The translations under genes were made by a program, and so were the position numbers. Positions 8,746-61,830 of a stretch of 64,000 bases of DNA are shown one piece after another; position 1 is the first letter of the stretch; every line of letters begins with the position of its first letter. Under the pieces are notes generated by a model. The model was not told where the DNA came from. It saw only the letters and a list, made by a program, of their open reading frames with translations, and ran no database searches. This DNA comes from Micropterus salmoides. Taxonomy: Eukaryota; Chordata; Actinopteri; Centrarchiformes; Centrarchidae. The DNA lies in the NCBI RefSeq assembly GCF_014851395.1, contig NW_024043372.1, forward strand, positions 12,018,469-12,082,468. Direction: 5' to 3'.

Positions 8746-11729
8746 TGACATCAAACTCAAATAGTGTCAACAAAAAAAATACATTATAGGCAACATAGTA
8801 AACGTCATGGCAGGAACTGTATAGCGTACCAGGTAGTACGCTATCCAGACTCTAACTCAGACACCTTAATTAAAAAACTTACCAATGTTAAATCTGTATT
8901 ATTTTCTGAGGTATGGTTTCATAGAAGCTGACATTATAGAGACAGTTGTTCTGTGGAGAGTGGAGCAGCCAGCCTTGCCGGAACTCTCATCTGACTTCGT
9001 ACGATGATAAATTTATCTATTTAACCCGATAGCCTACTGACCTGTTGCCTTCAAGATAGAGGTATAATAACAGCAGATGTTTGACTCTTTGCTGTCCACA
9101 GGTGTTCAGTAAAAATTCCATGTCGGGCAGCAAAAGGATCCAGAAAGTATCTCCTTCAGTCCAACTTCTTCAGAGAGGCGATACAGAGAAGCGAGTCGCT
9201 CCGCTGCTGTTGAACAGTTGTCCTCTCGCTAAACGCACCGCTAGGGTCCACATTGTCTGCGATCCAGTTAATAGCCAGAATGACAGGAAGTGACGTTCTC
9301 CTCCCAAAAAGCACGCGTTTATATTTTATCCCAATTAACACACTGCTCCCTAAAATAACCATTTAGTTAGGCCCTACTCTATATTGCCAAAGCTTTAGGA
9401 CACCTCTCAGAATCATTTATTTCAGGTGTTCCAATCTATTCCATGGCCACAGGTTATCAAGCACAGGCATGCAGACTACTTCTACAAACGCACCTCCCTT
9501 CTCAGCAGCCACATACGTAGGTTATGGATCCGCTTATTTTTAATGTTTGATAATGTTCTCAACCATATATCTGTCCACGGCTAGTTCACCTGCCTTTACC
9601 GTGCTCAGGCATACCAAGGATGTGATGTAAAGAGTAGCAGTAATGTTTAACTACACACACTATGCTGTATAGTTTTTGCGGCCAGTAAGCTCAATCTTAC
9701 AATAATGATCTCTTCAGAAAACAGCTTCTATCAAAAAACCCTAACCCAGAAAAAAATTGCCTACCCCAAACCCTACAATGATTAACTGAGACACAACATT
9801 TTTTTCCACATCTGAATTGATGCTTGCCCTCCAACCATGTCCACTTAACACTTAACTGCAAGTCAGTGACATGTAGTGGTGTAAAATATAAACTGCAAAA
9901 ACTAATGAAGGTACTAATAGGATAATAATGAAACAAAAATCACATGGCATTGGTTTCTTCCAGTGTGAGAGTCAGTGCAGCAGTTTCCTCCTTATTTATG
10001 AAATGAACAGAAAGCAATCAACAAGTATCTGTCAGAAGTTCTGCTCTCCGACATTACAACATTAAAACAATGTTGTTTTTTGTTGTTTTTTACTTAAGAC
10101 GTTTGACGAACTGACATTATTGACAAAGTAGGCTACTACACGAGTTTGAAACAGTAAAAGTATGTTTTGTATGTGTGTTGGGTATAGTGAATGAACATGA
10201 GGTGAAAGGTACTGGTGAGCAGCATCACAAACCTGAATAAGAGAAGATTTATTTCTTCAGGTCTCTAACTTTTCACAAGCTATAGGTATCAGCAATTGCT
10301 GGTTACCTTCTTAGATCATGGTAGCACAGACGGGAACAAATCTGACCCACATCCAATCTTTTGCCACACATTTATGCAGCAGTGTGTGATTGTTTAAGAC
10401 AGAAACGGCAACCCCCCCCCCCCCCCCCCCCCCCCCCCCTACACATTTGGGTTAGAGAAGCAACACAGACTGTTAAATTTGTAATTATTAATAGTACAAG
10501 TCAAAAACAAAGTTTAAAGACAACAGCTCTGTGTAGAACATTTGCCTTGGCTATGAAAGGGTCAGTACAATCAGATTCCACACATCATTTTAAGCCTGTC
10601 CCTGAAATAAAACATACATTACTTCATATTCCAGCCATTTAAGTAAGCTGTTTCGTCAATTATCACACCATTTGCAATTGCCAGACATTTTGTAGCTATT
10701 AAGGCTGCTCATCTATGGCTGCAAGTCCTGAATGACTGAGCAGGTCTCATCCAAACCAGGGTCAAAGTCACTGACATGATGATGAAGTGCAGAGGGTCTT
10801 GACAGCCATTCACAGACACATACTTCTACATCAATAAAACATTGAAAACCTCTGTTAAGATGTCGTTAACTGCTCTGCTGGAGCAGGTTCAGTGATCAGC
10901 TGTGGATCTCCCAGGTGTGAATCTCTAACTGCAGGAATTTGATGGAACGCACTGCAGAAGCTCATCACACATGCAGGGTAAAACCTTCCTTAACAAAAGG
11001 TTAAAAAAAAGAATATTTGGTCTATTCCCAGACTGTGGTTTTGCAAATGTTCATAATTTCAAAGTAAAATTGTACCAGTCAGGGACCTTGATTTGTAGAA
11101 GCTCCCTGCAGCTAATCCAATTTTAATTTACAAATGCTTAAAAGATCCTGCCCAAGAGTAACACACATAGAGCCTGCGACAAGCCGTGTTTAATGTTTTG
11201 CAGTTACACTGGTTTGCGATATTTCCAGTTCAGCATGTGCCATTTATTCAAGTGTCTTAGCTGTAGGTAAAATATAAAGTAGAGTACTTTAGCAGACTCA
11301 TATCTTACATAATCCTTATCTTTCAGGATTTGAAACCAGTCTGACATCAGCTTCACTGTAGCTCTGAAAAGACATCATTTGTGTTCTCGCTCCAAATACG
11401 GGCCCATGATTCATGCCTAATTTTGAAATACGGAAATTGAATGGACATGAGGCATATGTGGCGCAAGATGCCTCTGAGCTTTCTCTTGTAATTGAAAAAG
11501 CATCTACTTTGCGCAGTCAAGCTCTCTCTGAGCTCAGCCGAGGAACGCAGTTGGCTACCATGACAACTAGAAATCTGCCATACTAACAGTGGCTTTTGCT
11601 GCTTTGTCAAATTAAAAGGACAGAATTGTTGAACTGTAGTGATAAACAGATTCTTCTGAATATGACACCTAAATGATTAAGACTATGTACAATGACATAC
11701 AGTTCAGAAATAGAATAGCATGTTTTTAA
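8746..11729. other. intergenic stretch between the SCR remnant and magi3
   Basis: About 3 kb with no supported gene. It holds a 28-base C tract at 10412-10439. A section from about 9385 (TATATTGCCAAAG then GACACCT) resembles the end of a fish DNA transposon. A minus-strand ATG frame at 9045-9125 looks weakly like a leader but has the wrong phase for the SCR exons. The rest is AT-rich and unassigned. Confidence 0.6.
10412..10439 (+). repeat. 28-base C homopolymer
   Basis: A pure C run. The complementary G run could form quadruplex structures; length is likely polymorphic and error-prone. Confidence 0.9.
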
Positions 11730-11749
11730 TGTAAATTTTATCTGTATAT

Positions 11750-11755
11750 TTTATT
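11750..11755 (-). terminator. candidate polyadenylation signal AATAAA (distal)
   Basis: A second minus-strand AATAAA, 44 bp beyond the first, within an AT-rich segment. Paired hexamers at the end of the long UTR make this the likeliest magi3 transcript end. Confidence 0.5.
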
Positions 11756-11793
11756 TTCAGTACATGAGGTCCAGAAGGTGTTTTCAGTAAAAC

Positions 11794-11799
11794 TTTATT
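11794..11799 (-). terminator. candidate polyadenylation signal AATAAA (proximal)
   Basis: AATAAA on the minus strand, about 2.2 kb past the magi3 stop codon. It is the first canonical hexamer met in the transcript direction in this stretch. Confidence 0.5.
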
Positions 11800-12839
11800 T
11801 TTCAGTGCATGAATGGAACACCATGTCAAGGTCACAGTCTATCCTTTTCAATCCATTTTTAAATATTTTCTCTTTTTTCCCATAAAAAAATAATGGAGCG
11901 ATTTGATATACCTCTATTTTTCCCCCAGAAAGAGCACTCAGCAAGTATTTATAAAGGTGCTGTACAATGTACAAACATTTACATCTACTGTTCCTACAGA
12001 TTGTAGAAGATACCACAAGGATTGTTTTTCTAATGAAGCGATGCAAGGCCACAGTATGATACAGAGATGAGATACAAAATGGTCAAATTAAAGCATAAAG
12101 GAATACAACAATGCAGGGGACACAATAAAAAGGGCATTATCTGATTCACCAGAGTGAACTGCCTGTATCTGACACTCAGGGCTGGATTTACTCATTCAAA
12201 CTATTGCACAAAAACCGACCACCGATTGGCTCACAGTACATCGTCTAGTAACTTTTAACGTGAATGTCGTGGAAATTGTATTCCTCCATAACAGTGAACA
12301 CTCCCGTTTACAATCACAGACTCTTATCACAGTCAATCACAGACCTTAACCACCATTTGACAACCACTGATATTGACTTCGTCACGTTTGCTACTATACT
12401 GTGTTCCCTGAGCTCATTATATTTCCTTTTCTCTGATTTTACAAAGAAGCTTCAAAAACTCAAAAGTAAATAACAGTGAAACTATACTATTTCTCACTTT
12501 TACTGAGCCAATGTTTGGAACCAATTGTTTATCTTGTAGCCATCAGCTTAACTACCCTTAAAATATGTAAAAACGTGGGCTCTCTGTATGCCTGTCTTAC
12601 ATCAGCAGCATGCTCAGTATCTCAGTAAACCATATCACTCTCTAAGCTCCATTATCCTTCAAGCTACCCTGGTAGATAATCACACAGCAGGATTGACAAA
12701 TACATACCATTTAAAACCCCATTTTTTTTAAGGTAAAAGCATCAGGGACATGACTCAGCACTTGCACAGTATTATATAAATTGCCTATTTGGCCATAAAC
12801 AGTGAATCTTTTAGAAAAAATGAAATAGCTTTATAAAAC

Positions 12840-12860
12840 ATAATAATAATAATAATAATA
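12840..12860 (+). repeat. (AAT)7 microsatellite
   Basis: An ATA/TAA trinucleotide run in the inferred magi3 3-prime UTR. Confidence 0.85.
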
Positions 12861-14023
12861 AAAATGCAATGCATTGGTAGCAAGTCAACATCACAAATGA
12901 AATACAACTCATGATCATTCTGTTATGCTACAAGGGCAGATGCAGTGCAATGGAATTCAATAGATATTTAAAAGATCCTGCAAAACATGACACATTCAAA
13001 TATATATATATGTATATTATATTTCACAATGAGACACGTTTTGAGCGATTGCAAACATTTGGTAGAGCGGTTTGCACATAACCTATACATTTCATGAACT
13101 ACAAGATCCATGGTAATTCCTACCACTGAAGTACATTGGAAGGGTGGTGAAAGTTCAAATAACATGGGACAAATCTTTGAAGTCTATATCAAAATGTGGA
13201 ATGGCTTGGTACAGCTACATATACACATATTAATCTATTATCTCAATAAATTACACACTAGTTGGTTATCATACACATGGTAAACAAGATCTCAAACCAC
13301 AAGTTTCTGGTCTTTTTAATGATACGGTCTGTATGGAGAGTCGTGTCTGTAACTATTGAACAGTCTAGAGTCCCCGGTAAAGTGAATGCTTGCTGGATTG
13401 TATTACAAATCTGCCTGGTGTTGAGAATGGTAATTATAAACATGAAACAAGGTCAACCTCAGTGATGTGCAGAACACGTGCAGTAAAACAAACAGAAGGA
13501 CCGACTGCATGCAGTTGAGAAAACTTTTAAGGAAAAGACAAAATATCCCACAATGAGGCCGAGAGCAAAATTAAACCCTAAATGACAGTCGCAATTTGTG
13601 TATACTACAGGCGAGAGGCGACGGCCTATCTCCTTTCTTTGCATATGGGTCATTGCATTGTAATGGGTGAAGCGCTGTTGGTAGTCGTTGTTTACAGGAG
13701 GCTCCCAGGATTGGCACATATTCACATTTCAAGATGTCTTGTCTGGCAAGGCCCAGAGCATGTCACACATGCTTAAGGTTCCACATTAATGATGTTAAAA
13801 CAGCGGGACAAGGCAGAGGGGAGCTGCTACATGCCACACGTTAAGTCACAGGACTCCCAAAAAAGACCACGTCAAAAGACAAATCTGGACATGGTCCGAA
13901 GGTAATAAAAGTGGCAACATGTTGCACTACTCTGTTTTATGGAAGAACTCAGAAAAACAATCCGCTGAGAGTACGATTAAATATTCCATGGCACAGCTCA
14001 AGTCTGGGCGATTCAATATTCCA

Positions 14024-53784
<39,761 letters not shown>

Positions 53785-56639
53785 CTACAACAACAGGCAG
53801 AGGGTCAATAAAACTTAGTGGTGTAACTCTCTGAAGGATTTATGTCTAAAAGGAAATCTATCCAAGTAACATGTGCCCCCACAAAGTGATCAATACCACA
53901 GAACAAGATCAACAGTTTTTCTACTTGACAAAATGGTTACCCTTTTTATAACATTAACGTTTCATTTTCTGGTATTTTCACAGATATTGAGTGCTTAAAT
54001 CTAGGGCAACATTGAAATAACTAGCAAGAGACAGCTAGATTTTAAAAAGTATCAACCAAAAAATCCCACCCGCTCCCTTCAGGCATCATTCCAAAGCCAC
54101 CCCAAAACACATTTTCAGTGTGCGCGCAGATAGATGGGTACACAGGCAGGTAGGCTTATTACAAGCCTGCGAGAGCCACGGATACTAGATTTTCTTTCAT
54201 TTTTGTGTCAGAGCATTTGTTTTCTTGATTGCTCTCAGGACGTAAAGAAAATGTCAAAAAATATAACCAAAAATGCTTCTGAAATACATTACCATGTCCA
54301 GCTTTAAATTAATTTCTACATAATCCCAAATAAACATATTCAGTTAAATTCAGTTCACCTTTATTTAAAGGTCCCAAAAATGGTGTATTTTTTCAGACTG
54401 TGTGTCACTGTTACTCATAAACACCTTCCTGACAAGGTGAGCTCAAATTAATGAAACCTTCTCAAAGCCCTTTGGATGAACTCAAAACTCACACTGGTGA
54501 GAATATATATTTTAACAAGGTTTCCACTTCTAGTTGCAGTATTATCCACAGCATTACACATACAGTATAATGCTGGTATGGACAGTATGTATGACCACCT
54601 GTTCTTCCGACCTAAGAGCTTAAATCCTTGTTTATTCACCTTTTAATTCCAGTTTGATGAATGGTGGGACACTGTAGCTGAGGGGGAGGATGAAGGTTAA
54701 ACAGATTTTTAAACTCTGGTCTTTCCTACTGAATCCACTTCAATCATTAAAAGGTAAATTCAGATTTAGGGGGAGGTTACAGAGCAATATTTGGCCTACA
54801 AACACTTGAAAATGTGTTGTGGAAAAGGGAGGACAACACTGTACTGGAATGCTTTTCTGATTATTTTGCATACCGAGTGAAGACAGCTTGTTAAAAATAC
54901 CAAGAACAAACTGGACTGAGCTGAATTTGTTGCCATCACCGCCTTCATTCATCTGAAGCAACAAATCTGAAATCCAAACTAAGTGACAGATGATGGATGC
55001 CATGTTCACACTTGACTGCAGTTTCAATAATCTCACACAAGCCTCAAAAACTTTTCACCAGATGCGCAATGCCACAACCTCAAAAGTGAGGCGCCAGAGA
55101 TTTTCACAAGAAAATCTGAAACGATTTCGCCTTTGCTCTCAACTCCCAGAAGCCTCTGTAAAAACAAAGGAAGTTCATGCAAAGTTTGAGGCAGAGGAAG
55201 ACTTCACAGTCGTCATACACAAGCAGGGAAAAAAGTTTTTCTCTGAAAGAACATGATGAGGAGTTTGGAAAACAGGAAGAGATCTTCGGTGTCTGCCTGC
55301 CCTCAGCTTCAGTGTGAGCCTCATCTCTTGACAGACGGGGGAGAGTAGGCTTTGAAACAGTTTGACTACTGAGAAGTAATCACTTTTCTCCCCCCATTTC
55401 ACTCGCTATTCTCTCTTTCCCTCTCTGTTGCACACACAGACCAAACTCTGCTCAGCATGACTCCTCTCTGCATTGCTATGAATACCAATCAGCAGGACTA
55501 AAGATGAGATGTTGTTACTGTAGACGTACTGTATGTGCTAATAGAGAGGGGAGATGTACTTGACTACAGAGGAGTGATAGAATAATGATGAGCTCTGGGA
55601 ATATTTCAGCAAGCTTTCTCAACCCACAAATACTCTTTTCCTGCTCAGCTCGCGACAGAAACCAGCACGGGCCATTATTGTGACACCACAGCGATCCTAT
55701 TATTTTGGGTTCTAAACTTACTCTCGCTCCAAGTTTTAGAGGCTGTTGTTGACTCACATCAAAATGCCCCTCATATCCACAGGCCTCACTGCCATCTGAC
55801 GCCGTTTTAGGAGCAGTCATCCCGACGGGCCTGGCTTTTCAGAATAAAGGTTGCATGTTCTCCGTCTGCCTCTCCAAAGAGGGCTGCGTCACAGCTGGTC
55901 TAACAGACAAACAGACTGAGAGTGGGGAACCAAGGCCCAATCTGGCAACTTCATCTCAAAACAGTCCCAGAATATCCTTTTTGTTCAAATTCAGCTTGCA
56001 CACGAGGGAATTAATAGGAAAACAAGGCCATTACAAACTACATGCGCTCCATATGCTTTGTGAAGGCTAGTGACGCATCCAATAGGAGGATTTAACAAAG
56101 TTAGTCTCAGATCAGTAAAATAGCATTGTCTTAAAGCCACGATGTTCCAACTTTTTGGCAATTAAACCCACTATAAATCAGATAAATTGGGATTACTGAA
56201 AGCTAAACACCCTATCCGTCAATTGTCCTTTCAGTGGTATTCAGAATGTATTGAGACATCGTGTTTGCTGTCAATATGGAAACAAGAATAATAGTCAATA
56301 ATAGCAACAGCAACAAAGATGTGCATATTGTAGATAAGACCTAATAAATACATGAGTGAAAGCTCCAATTTTCTTCTTTTTTCTTGACATCTTACATAGA
56401 TGCAGATGCTCCAGCCTCGGATATGAGCCATAACAAAGCCACAACAAAGCGAGGGGATAAAGGGTACGACAAAGAATCAGATATTAACACCTGCCATGCT
56501 AGCTGGTAATGTTTTGAAACTATATCCTTTGAATGGCTTGATTACTTTTTTGTAAATGTCTTTGAAATTCCTCTCCCTCCTGAAGTGCTAAGATTCTCTT
56601 TTTAGCCGTTTTCCTCATCTTCTTTTAGAGCTTGAGTTG

Positions 56640-56735
56640 GGTCAGGAATCATTGATGTTGAGGGCCTGTAAAGCCCACTGAGACTTGTACATGTGATATT
56701 GGGCTTTACAAATAAACTTGACTTGACTAGTTTTT
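56640..56735 (+). repeat. retroposon-like 3-prime tail
   Basis: An 11-bp inverted repeat (TGTAAAGCCCA at 56667-56677, TGGGCTTTACA at 56700-56710) is followed by AATAAACTTGACTTGACT. This ending with repeated CTTGA is common on fish retroposons. Confidence 0.5.
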
Positions 56736-58474
56736 TTTATCTTTTCCTGTTCTCAGGATCTCCCGGAGAAAGGGCCATTCACATCAAATATTACTTTGCA
56801 TATTGAACCCTTAATTGCAGACTAAAAACTTTGCATTTGTGGTGATGAAACTCCGTCTTTGATGATGAAAGAATGGTAACATCTTCTTACAGTAGTCAAG
56901 TGCGCTCAGAAATTCACACACATGCCCCCATGATGCCTCAACAGTCAGCAGTCCTCAGCAGTAGATGTTTGTGGCTGTACGGTAGCACTAGCAGGTGTTA
57001 ATGTGTGCTCAGCCACACTTTATGTCTGAAAGCAAAAAAGCATGCACGCAGGCACAGATTCACATACACACACTGCTCTGATCTGTTCATTGTGGTACAC
57101 ATACAGTGCTACAGTGTGGTCTTTGTGGCTTTCTGTGTCCTGTCAGAGACTGTTAGTGAGGCTGTCACATCAGAGTTCCCCATTCTCCACCCCACTGATA
57201 ACACTGCTATTGTAGCAGGCCTCATTTTTCTGTGATGGGGACTCAATGGGCTCTATTGTACCCAATCAGCAATCTACTCACTTGTAAGTTATTTCTCTGA
57301 ACTCAGCCAAGATGAACATACTGTAGTAACTGTCTTTTAACAATAGAAAACCGTAAGGCGGGTGGGGTTGGAGGTGGGGGTGTATCTGATCTAATCTCTG
57401 TCACGTTTCTTTTTTCAACAATTTCTGCCTTTTTTCATTATTCATTTTATTCCACTATACTCCAATTAATATGATGGTAGGAAATGGTCCCTAATTTATT
57501 TCCTGTCAGTTATATCACAAGCTGTATTCTCAGGTTTCCTCCAAATTGGATGAGATTAGAATAATCAAACGGACGGTTCCCTTTAAATCACGCTGTTGCT
57601 TTGCACTCAACTCTTCTGTAGATGTTCTGCTCTCCTCTGCTACCTTGTCATTTTTGAACAAAGTGACAGCAGAGGATGTGTCAGAAAAGAACAAGGTCAC
57701 CCACGGGAATCCTTCAGCACCGTGTTGCCATTTCGTCTAGCATCAGCAGTACTCCTCCTCTCAAAAACTGGAGGCTCAGAGAAAATATCTGCAGTGACGG
57801 AAGCAATGTCTGGCACCCCTAGTGATGCGACAGACTGTTAACATCCTCACTTAGACCAACACCTCACTCAGAAGCCACAGAATTAGAATAACACTCACAC
57901 ACATAACTCTCACACACACACAAGCACGTCATGCATCAGTTCCAAGAGATTTGTTCTGCGAATTGCGAAATCCAACAAATTCACTCCTTCACTTTGTCTG
58001 AATTAATATACAAGATCGTAAGACTGAAAACACATCATGTCAAATTTATGATTTATGCGATGACTGTAAGCAATAGAAGGAAAAAGAAATCTACCATTAA
58101 TTATTAGTGATGTCTGTTTCATCAATAATTTCATTTTTGATGAAATGTTGTGTTGAAATTTGAAATGTGTATTTTTATGGTGGTGCTTCAGCTTCCCCTA
58201 AATTTACCTCATCTACTTCTAAATCAGTCAGTTATTTTCTGTATTTCCCAAAACTGATGAAGTGGTTTAAATTTCCTTTCCTGAATTTCCTAAAACAAAT
58301 TCAAGTTAAAAAGTTTTGAATTTGTTATTTTATCTTGTACACATTCAAACCTGTTATCTAATTCTGATGTAATCACTAGATAGAAAGATAGAGGGTTTTT
58401 TTCCTGATAAGACAAAACAGAAATTAAGCATAAGTCACCAATAAAAACAAGTCTTAGAAGTAGTTCATTTTGAA

Positions 58475-58625
58475 CATTTTGGGAAATGCGTTTTCTGGCC
58501 AGAAGTTAAAGAACCTAACCTTAAAGAAGTTAAATGAAAATATTAACATTTGCTTACAGACATGTGTGGTATAACTCTGGTCAAGAAATCAAATAAGCGT
58601 ATTTCCCTAAATGTATATTCCTTTA
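58475..58625. repeat. short foldback relic
   Basis: TTTTGGGAAATGCG faces CGTATTTCCCTAAA, and GGTCAAGAAATCAAATAAGC resembles the end of the element at 48835-49170. It is an internally deleted copy. Confidence 0.5.
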
Positions 58626-60379
58626 AGGAGCATGACTGCATATAGAAAATGTTTGTTTTCTCTTGGTGGGTCTTTTTCTACACACAATGTTAACAATCAA
58701 ACGCCTAGTTTCTATTATATTCATTCTGAGGCATTGTCCCCGAGGCATGTTGGACGTCCACTGGGAAGTCATTATCTCTGTTGTCTCTGACTGTCACTTA
58801 ATTAACAGTCCTCTGAATAGGGGATATAGTATCAGGTCTGGAGTTGTTCTCTGACACCTTTCTCAGTGCATTGGGTCATCTCATAGAAAGAGCAAAGGCA
58901 GGAATTCAACATATTTTGCCCAAAGCCATTTGGAAAGTCACGGGGGATGCTTGGGAGGTGTATAAAGAAGACTGTACCGCATTTACTAAACCGAACAGAC
59001 TGAACACCCTCCTCTCCTTTTTTGTCTCTAATAAATACACTTGGGACTTCCAGACACACACTGCTGCAGCATACAGTATGCTTTAATCCAAAGACCTTTA
59101 CTGTGTAACAAATGTACAGTATGCTGTGCAACTAAATATCAACAAGTCCTTCATAATTCATTCATCCACTAGAGGGCTTTGTCATTTACATATAAACATA
59201 TTTTATTGTTTTATTTATTTTGGGGCTGATGTTGACATTTTTCTTGAAAGGACAGTCTCTGAATACTGTTCAAACTGACAGAACTTCATTTCAAATTCTA
59301 GTAAAGATCCGAAAGTCTCCAAAGACACCAAATATCACAACTTGGCTGAAAGGCTGAACAAGGTAGGTGACACATGAGTTGTAACTAAAAATATTTTACA
59401 CAACTAAAAGAGAGAAGAACTAAAGACCAACTCAATTCAATTATGTGAATAATCATCATAAAAATTTAATTTGACCGCTGTAAAGCATTACCCAAAACAA
59501 CAGGGAAGAAATACTTTTACATGGGTTTTTTCTGCCTCTCTGTATGTTTATGTTTGGGGTTTTTTTTTTTTTTTGCATTCTCCACATTCTGAGATTTTAC
59601 CCTGAGGTGTCTCTTACACTCTCTCTAATGCTCTGCTTCACCCATACTTGTAGGCAGACAAACAATGCTGTAGCCCCACAATCTTAGCCCCCCTCTCCAT
59701 CCATCGTGTGGTGTATGACAGGTCACCAACATCCTCTTCATCAGGCTGCAAGACCTCTGGTTTGGCTCTTCTCATCACTCTCCTGGCCTGACAGCCCCGC
59801 CCCACCCCTCCTCCCCAAGCCCAACTTTGCAGTTTCCTGTGGTCATTTTATGAGACAAAATTGCCTCAGGACACCTCTGAGCACCAAGTTTATGGTAGGG
59901 CCTCCACTCAATTTTTCAGACGGTTTGTACATGAGACCGGGATCAAGGGGCATCTCGCTGACTCTGCTGAGAGAAGCAAAGAGTGTGAGTGGTGTGTCAC
60001 GCAGTAGAGTCAGATGAATTCTTCACTTATGTAACTAGCATGTGGAGTGTTACTACGGCTGGAGGATTCTGCATTAGAGGAGCAGAGCAGCTTGCCTGAT
60101 GGGCCAATGTGTAGCTGTTTTTGCAGTCTTGTCTGCTTGGCTGGCTGACTGCAGAGCTCTGTAAAGTTAAACAGGCAGCAGTCTCACACACCCATTTTCG
60201 CAGCGAGACAGAGGTCTGGCATAAGCGGCTTAAAAGGATGAACTAAAAGGGGGAGAAAAAACAACAAGACAAAATAAAAATCCAGCAAGGTGATTAGTTT
60301 TGTGTTTTTGGAGCTGGCATGACTTCAGCAAATTAAAGTATTCCAAGGCAATGTTCAAATACATCTGACTGTCTTTATG

Positions 60380-60412
60380 AGAGAGAGAGAGAGACACACA
60401 CACACACACACA
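60380..60412 (+). repeat. compound (GA)n(CA)n microsatellite
   Basis: GA repeats pass directly into CA repeats in magi3 intron 1. Confidence 0.9.
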
Positions 60413-61429
60413 AAGGCAGTCGTGCTATTGTGTCGTAATAAAGGCAACAGGCAAAAAATCTTAAATCCCTTTCCACCCACCCTGCAAGCCACATGTGTCA
60501 CACATAGGTCAAGGCCACAGCCCCCCCTCCACTCGACAATAAAGACTACAAATACTCCCTTGTAGGATCATACCATGACACATCTCCTGCGCACTGATCT
60601 CACACGTACACAGAGAGACATCTGCCTCCGCATTAAAGTTAACTAACCATATGCTCTCCTCTGCCTTCAACCCCCTCCCCTCTGTCCATCACCATTCAGG
60701 AGATGGAGGGATGACCTTCCTCTTATAAGGTAAAGGCGAGATCAGCCAAACTCAGCAGAACTGCAGGGGTGGGGTGAACTGGAGTGTGTGAATTAACAGC
60801 ATCAACAGCAGGAGTGCCAGAGCCGCTGTGATAATGTGAGGGGAAAGAAGAAGTCCTGAGAGAGACAGAGAGGTGGGGGGTGGGGGTTGCCCTGCAGGTG
60901 CTGAGTCATGTCATTGCTCTATTTTGCGTTGTTTTTGCATACCTTTACTTCTTGTTTCTCAAAAACACTTTAATTCTAGTTCTCTCTTTTTGCAGTCTCA
61001 TACTCCTCTACCATTCCGGCTCTTCTCTATTTCATATTTCTACCTCTACTCTTTCTTTAATGAGTAGTCCATGGCCCATGCCTCTGATATATCATTAATG
61101 TGGTCTGTACAGAATGAGACAGCTGGAGAATGAACTCATAGACAAAGACACACAAACACACACACTTTACATCCCATGTGGGTTGCCACTTAGCATCTGG
61201 CTCGGACAACATGTCTGCAAAACCTCATAATAAGAAAGCATTTATCCATCTTACCAAAGTTTGCACCACATTGATTGTTAAATCTAAACTTTGCTCTCCC
61301 TCACAGTGTGTTAACAGTTACATGCCTACCTGACATGAATTTATCAACTGGTGTGAAAAAATTAAATTTTAAAACAATTAATTTGTGCAAATTAACAAGA
61401 TCATGCTAGTGGTTGATGCTAGCATTTAG

Positions 61430-61830
61430 CTCATAATGCGTTGAGCTAAATGCCATAATCAGCATGCTCTACATGACAATGCTTCTGATGTTTAGTAGAT
61501 GTCATCTTCACCATCTTAGTATGTTAACATGCTAACATTTGCTAATTAGCACTAAACACAAAGTTAGGCTGAGGCTGATGGGAATGTCATCAGTTTTGCA
61601 GGTATTTGGTCACCAAAGTAATATTACTTATGAAACTGTTGATGTGCGGTGGATGCCACCGATTTCATGGCAGTGCATCCAATAGTTGTCAAGACATTTC
61701 CCTCAAAACCACAAATGTCAATCACATGGTGGCGCTAATGGAAAAGTCAGAGGGTCACCAAAGCCAGCCTTCCTCCTCTTGGCAACATGAAAATCTGTAC
61801 AAACTTTCATGGCAATCTATCTGATTGTTG
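61430..61830. repeat. interspersed repeat segment
   Basis: GTTAACATGCTAACATTTGC, GGTATTTGGTCACCAAAGTA, ATGGTGGCGCTAATGGAAAA and GGGTCACCAAAGCCAG follow the order of a repeat widespread in percomorph genomes. The family name is not assigned. Confidence 0.5.

Larger units (their letters stand above)
11730..14023 (-). other. magi3: magi3 3-prime UTR (inferred)
   Basis: About 2.3 kb following the stop codon is non-coding and poor in recognisable transposons. It contains an (AAT)7 run at 12840-12860 and AT-rich stretches, and runs to two sense-strand AATAAA signals near 11794 and 11750. The exact cleavage site is inferred from these signals only. Nothing coding is supported here. Confidence 0.6.

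Noticed and set aside
9045..9125. Minus-strand ATG frame with leucines (MEFLLNTCGQQRVKHLLLLY) as a signal-peptide exon for the SCR gene
   Set aside because: Its best donor leaves two bases, while the first SCR exon needs one, so the join would go out of frame. Hydrophobicity is also marginal.
55515..55820. Minus-strand 101-codon frame as a candidate magi3 exon 1
   Set aside because: It lacks the conserved MAGI start and PDZ0 residues, and no donor in the right phase fits exon 2.
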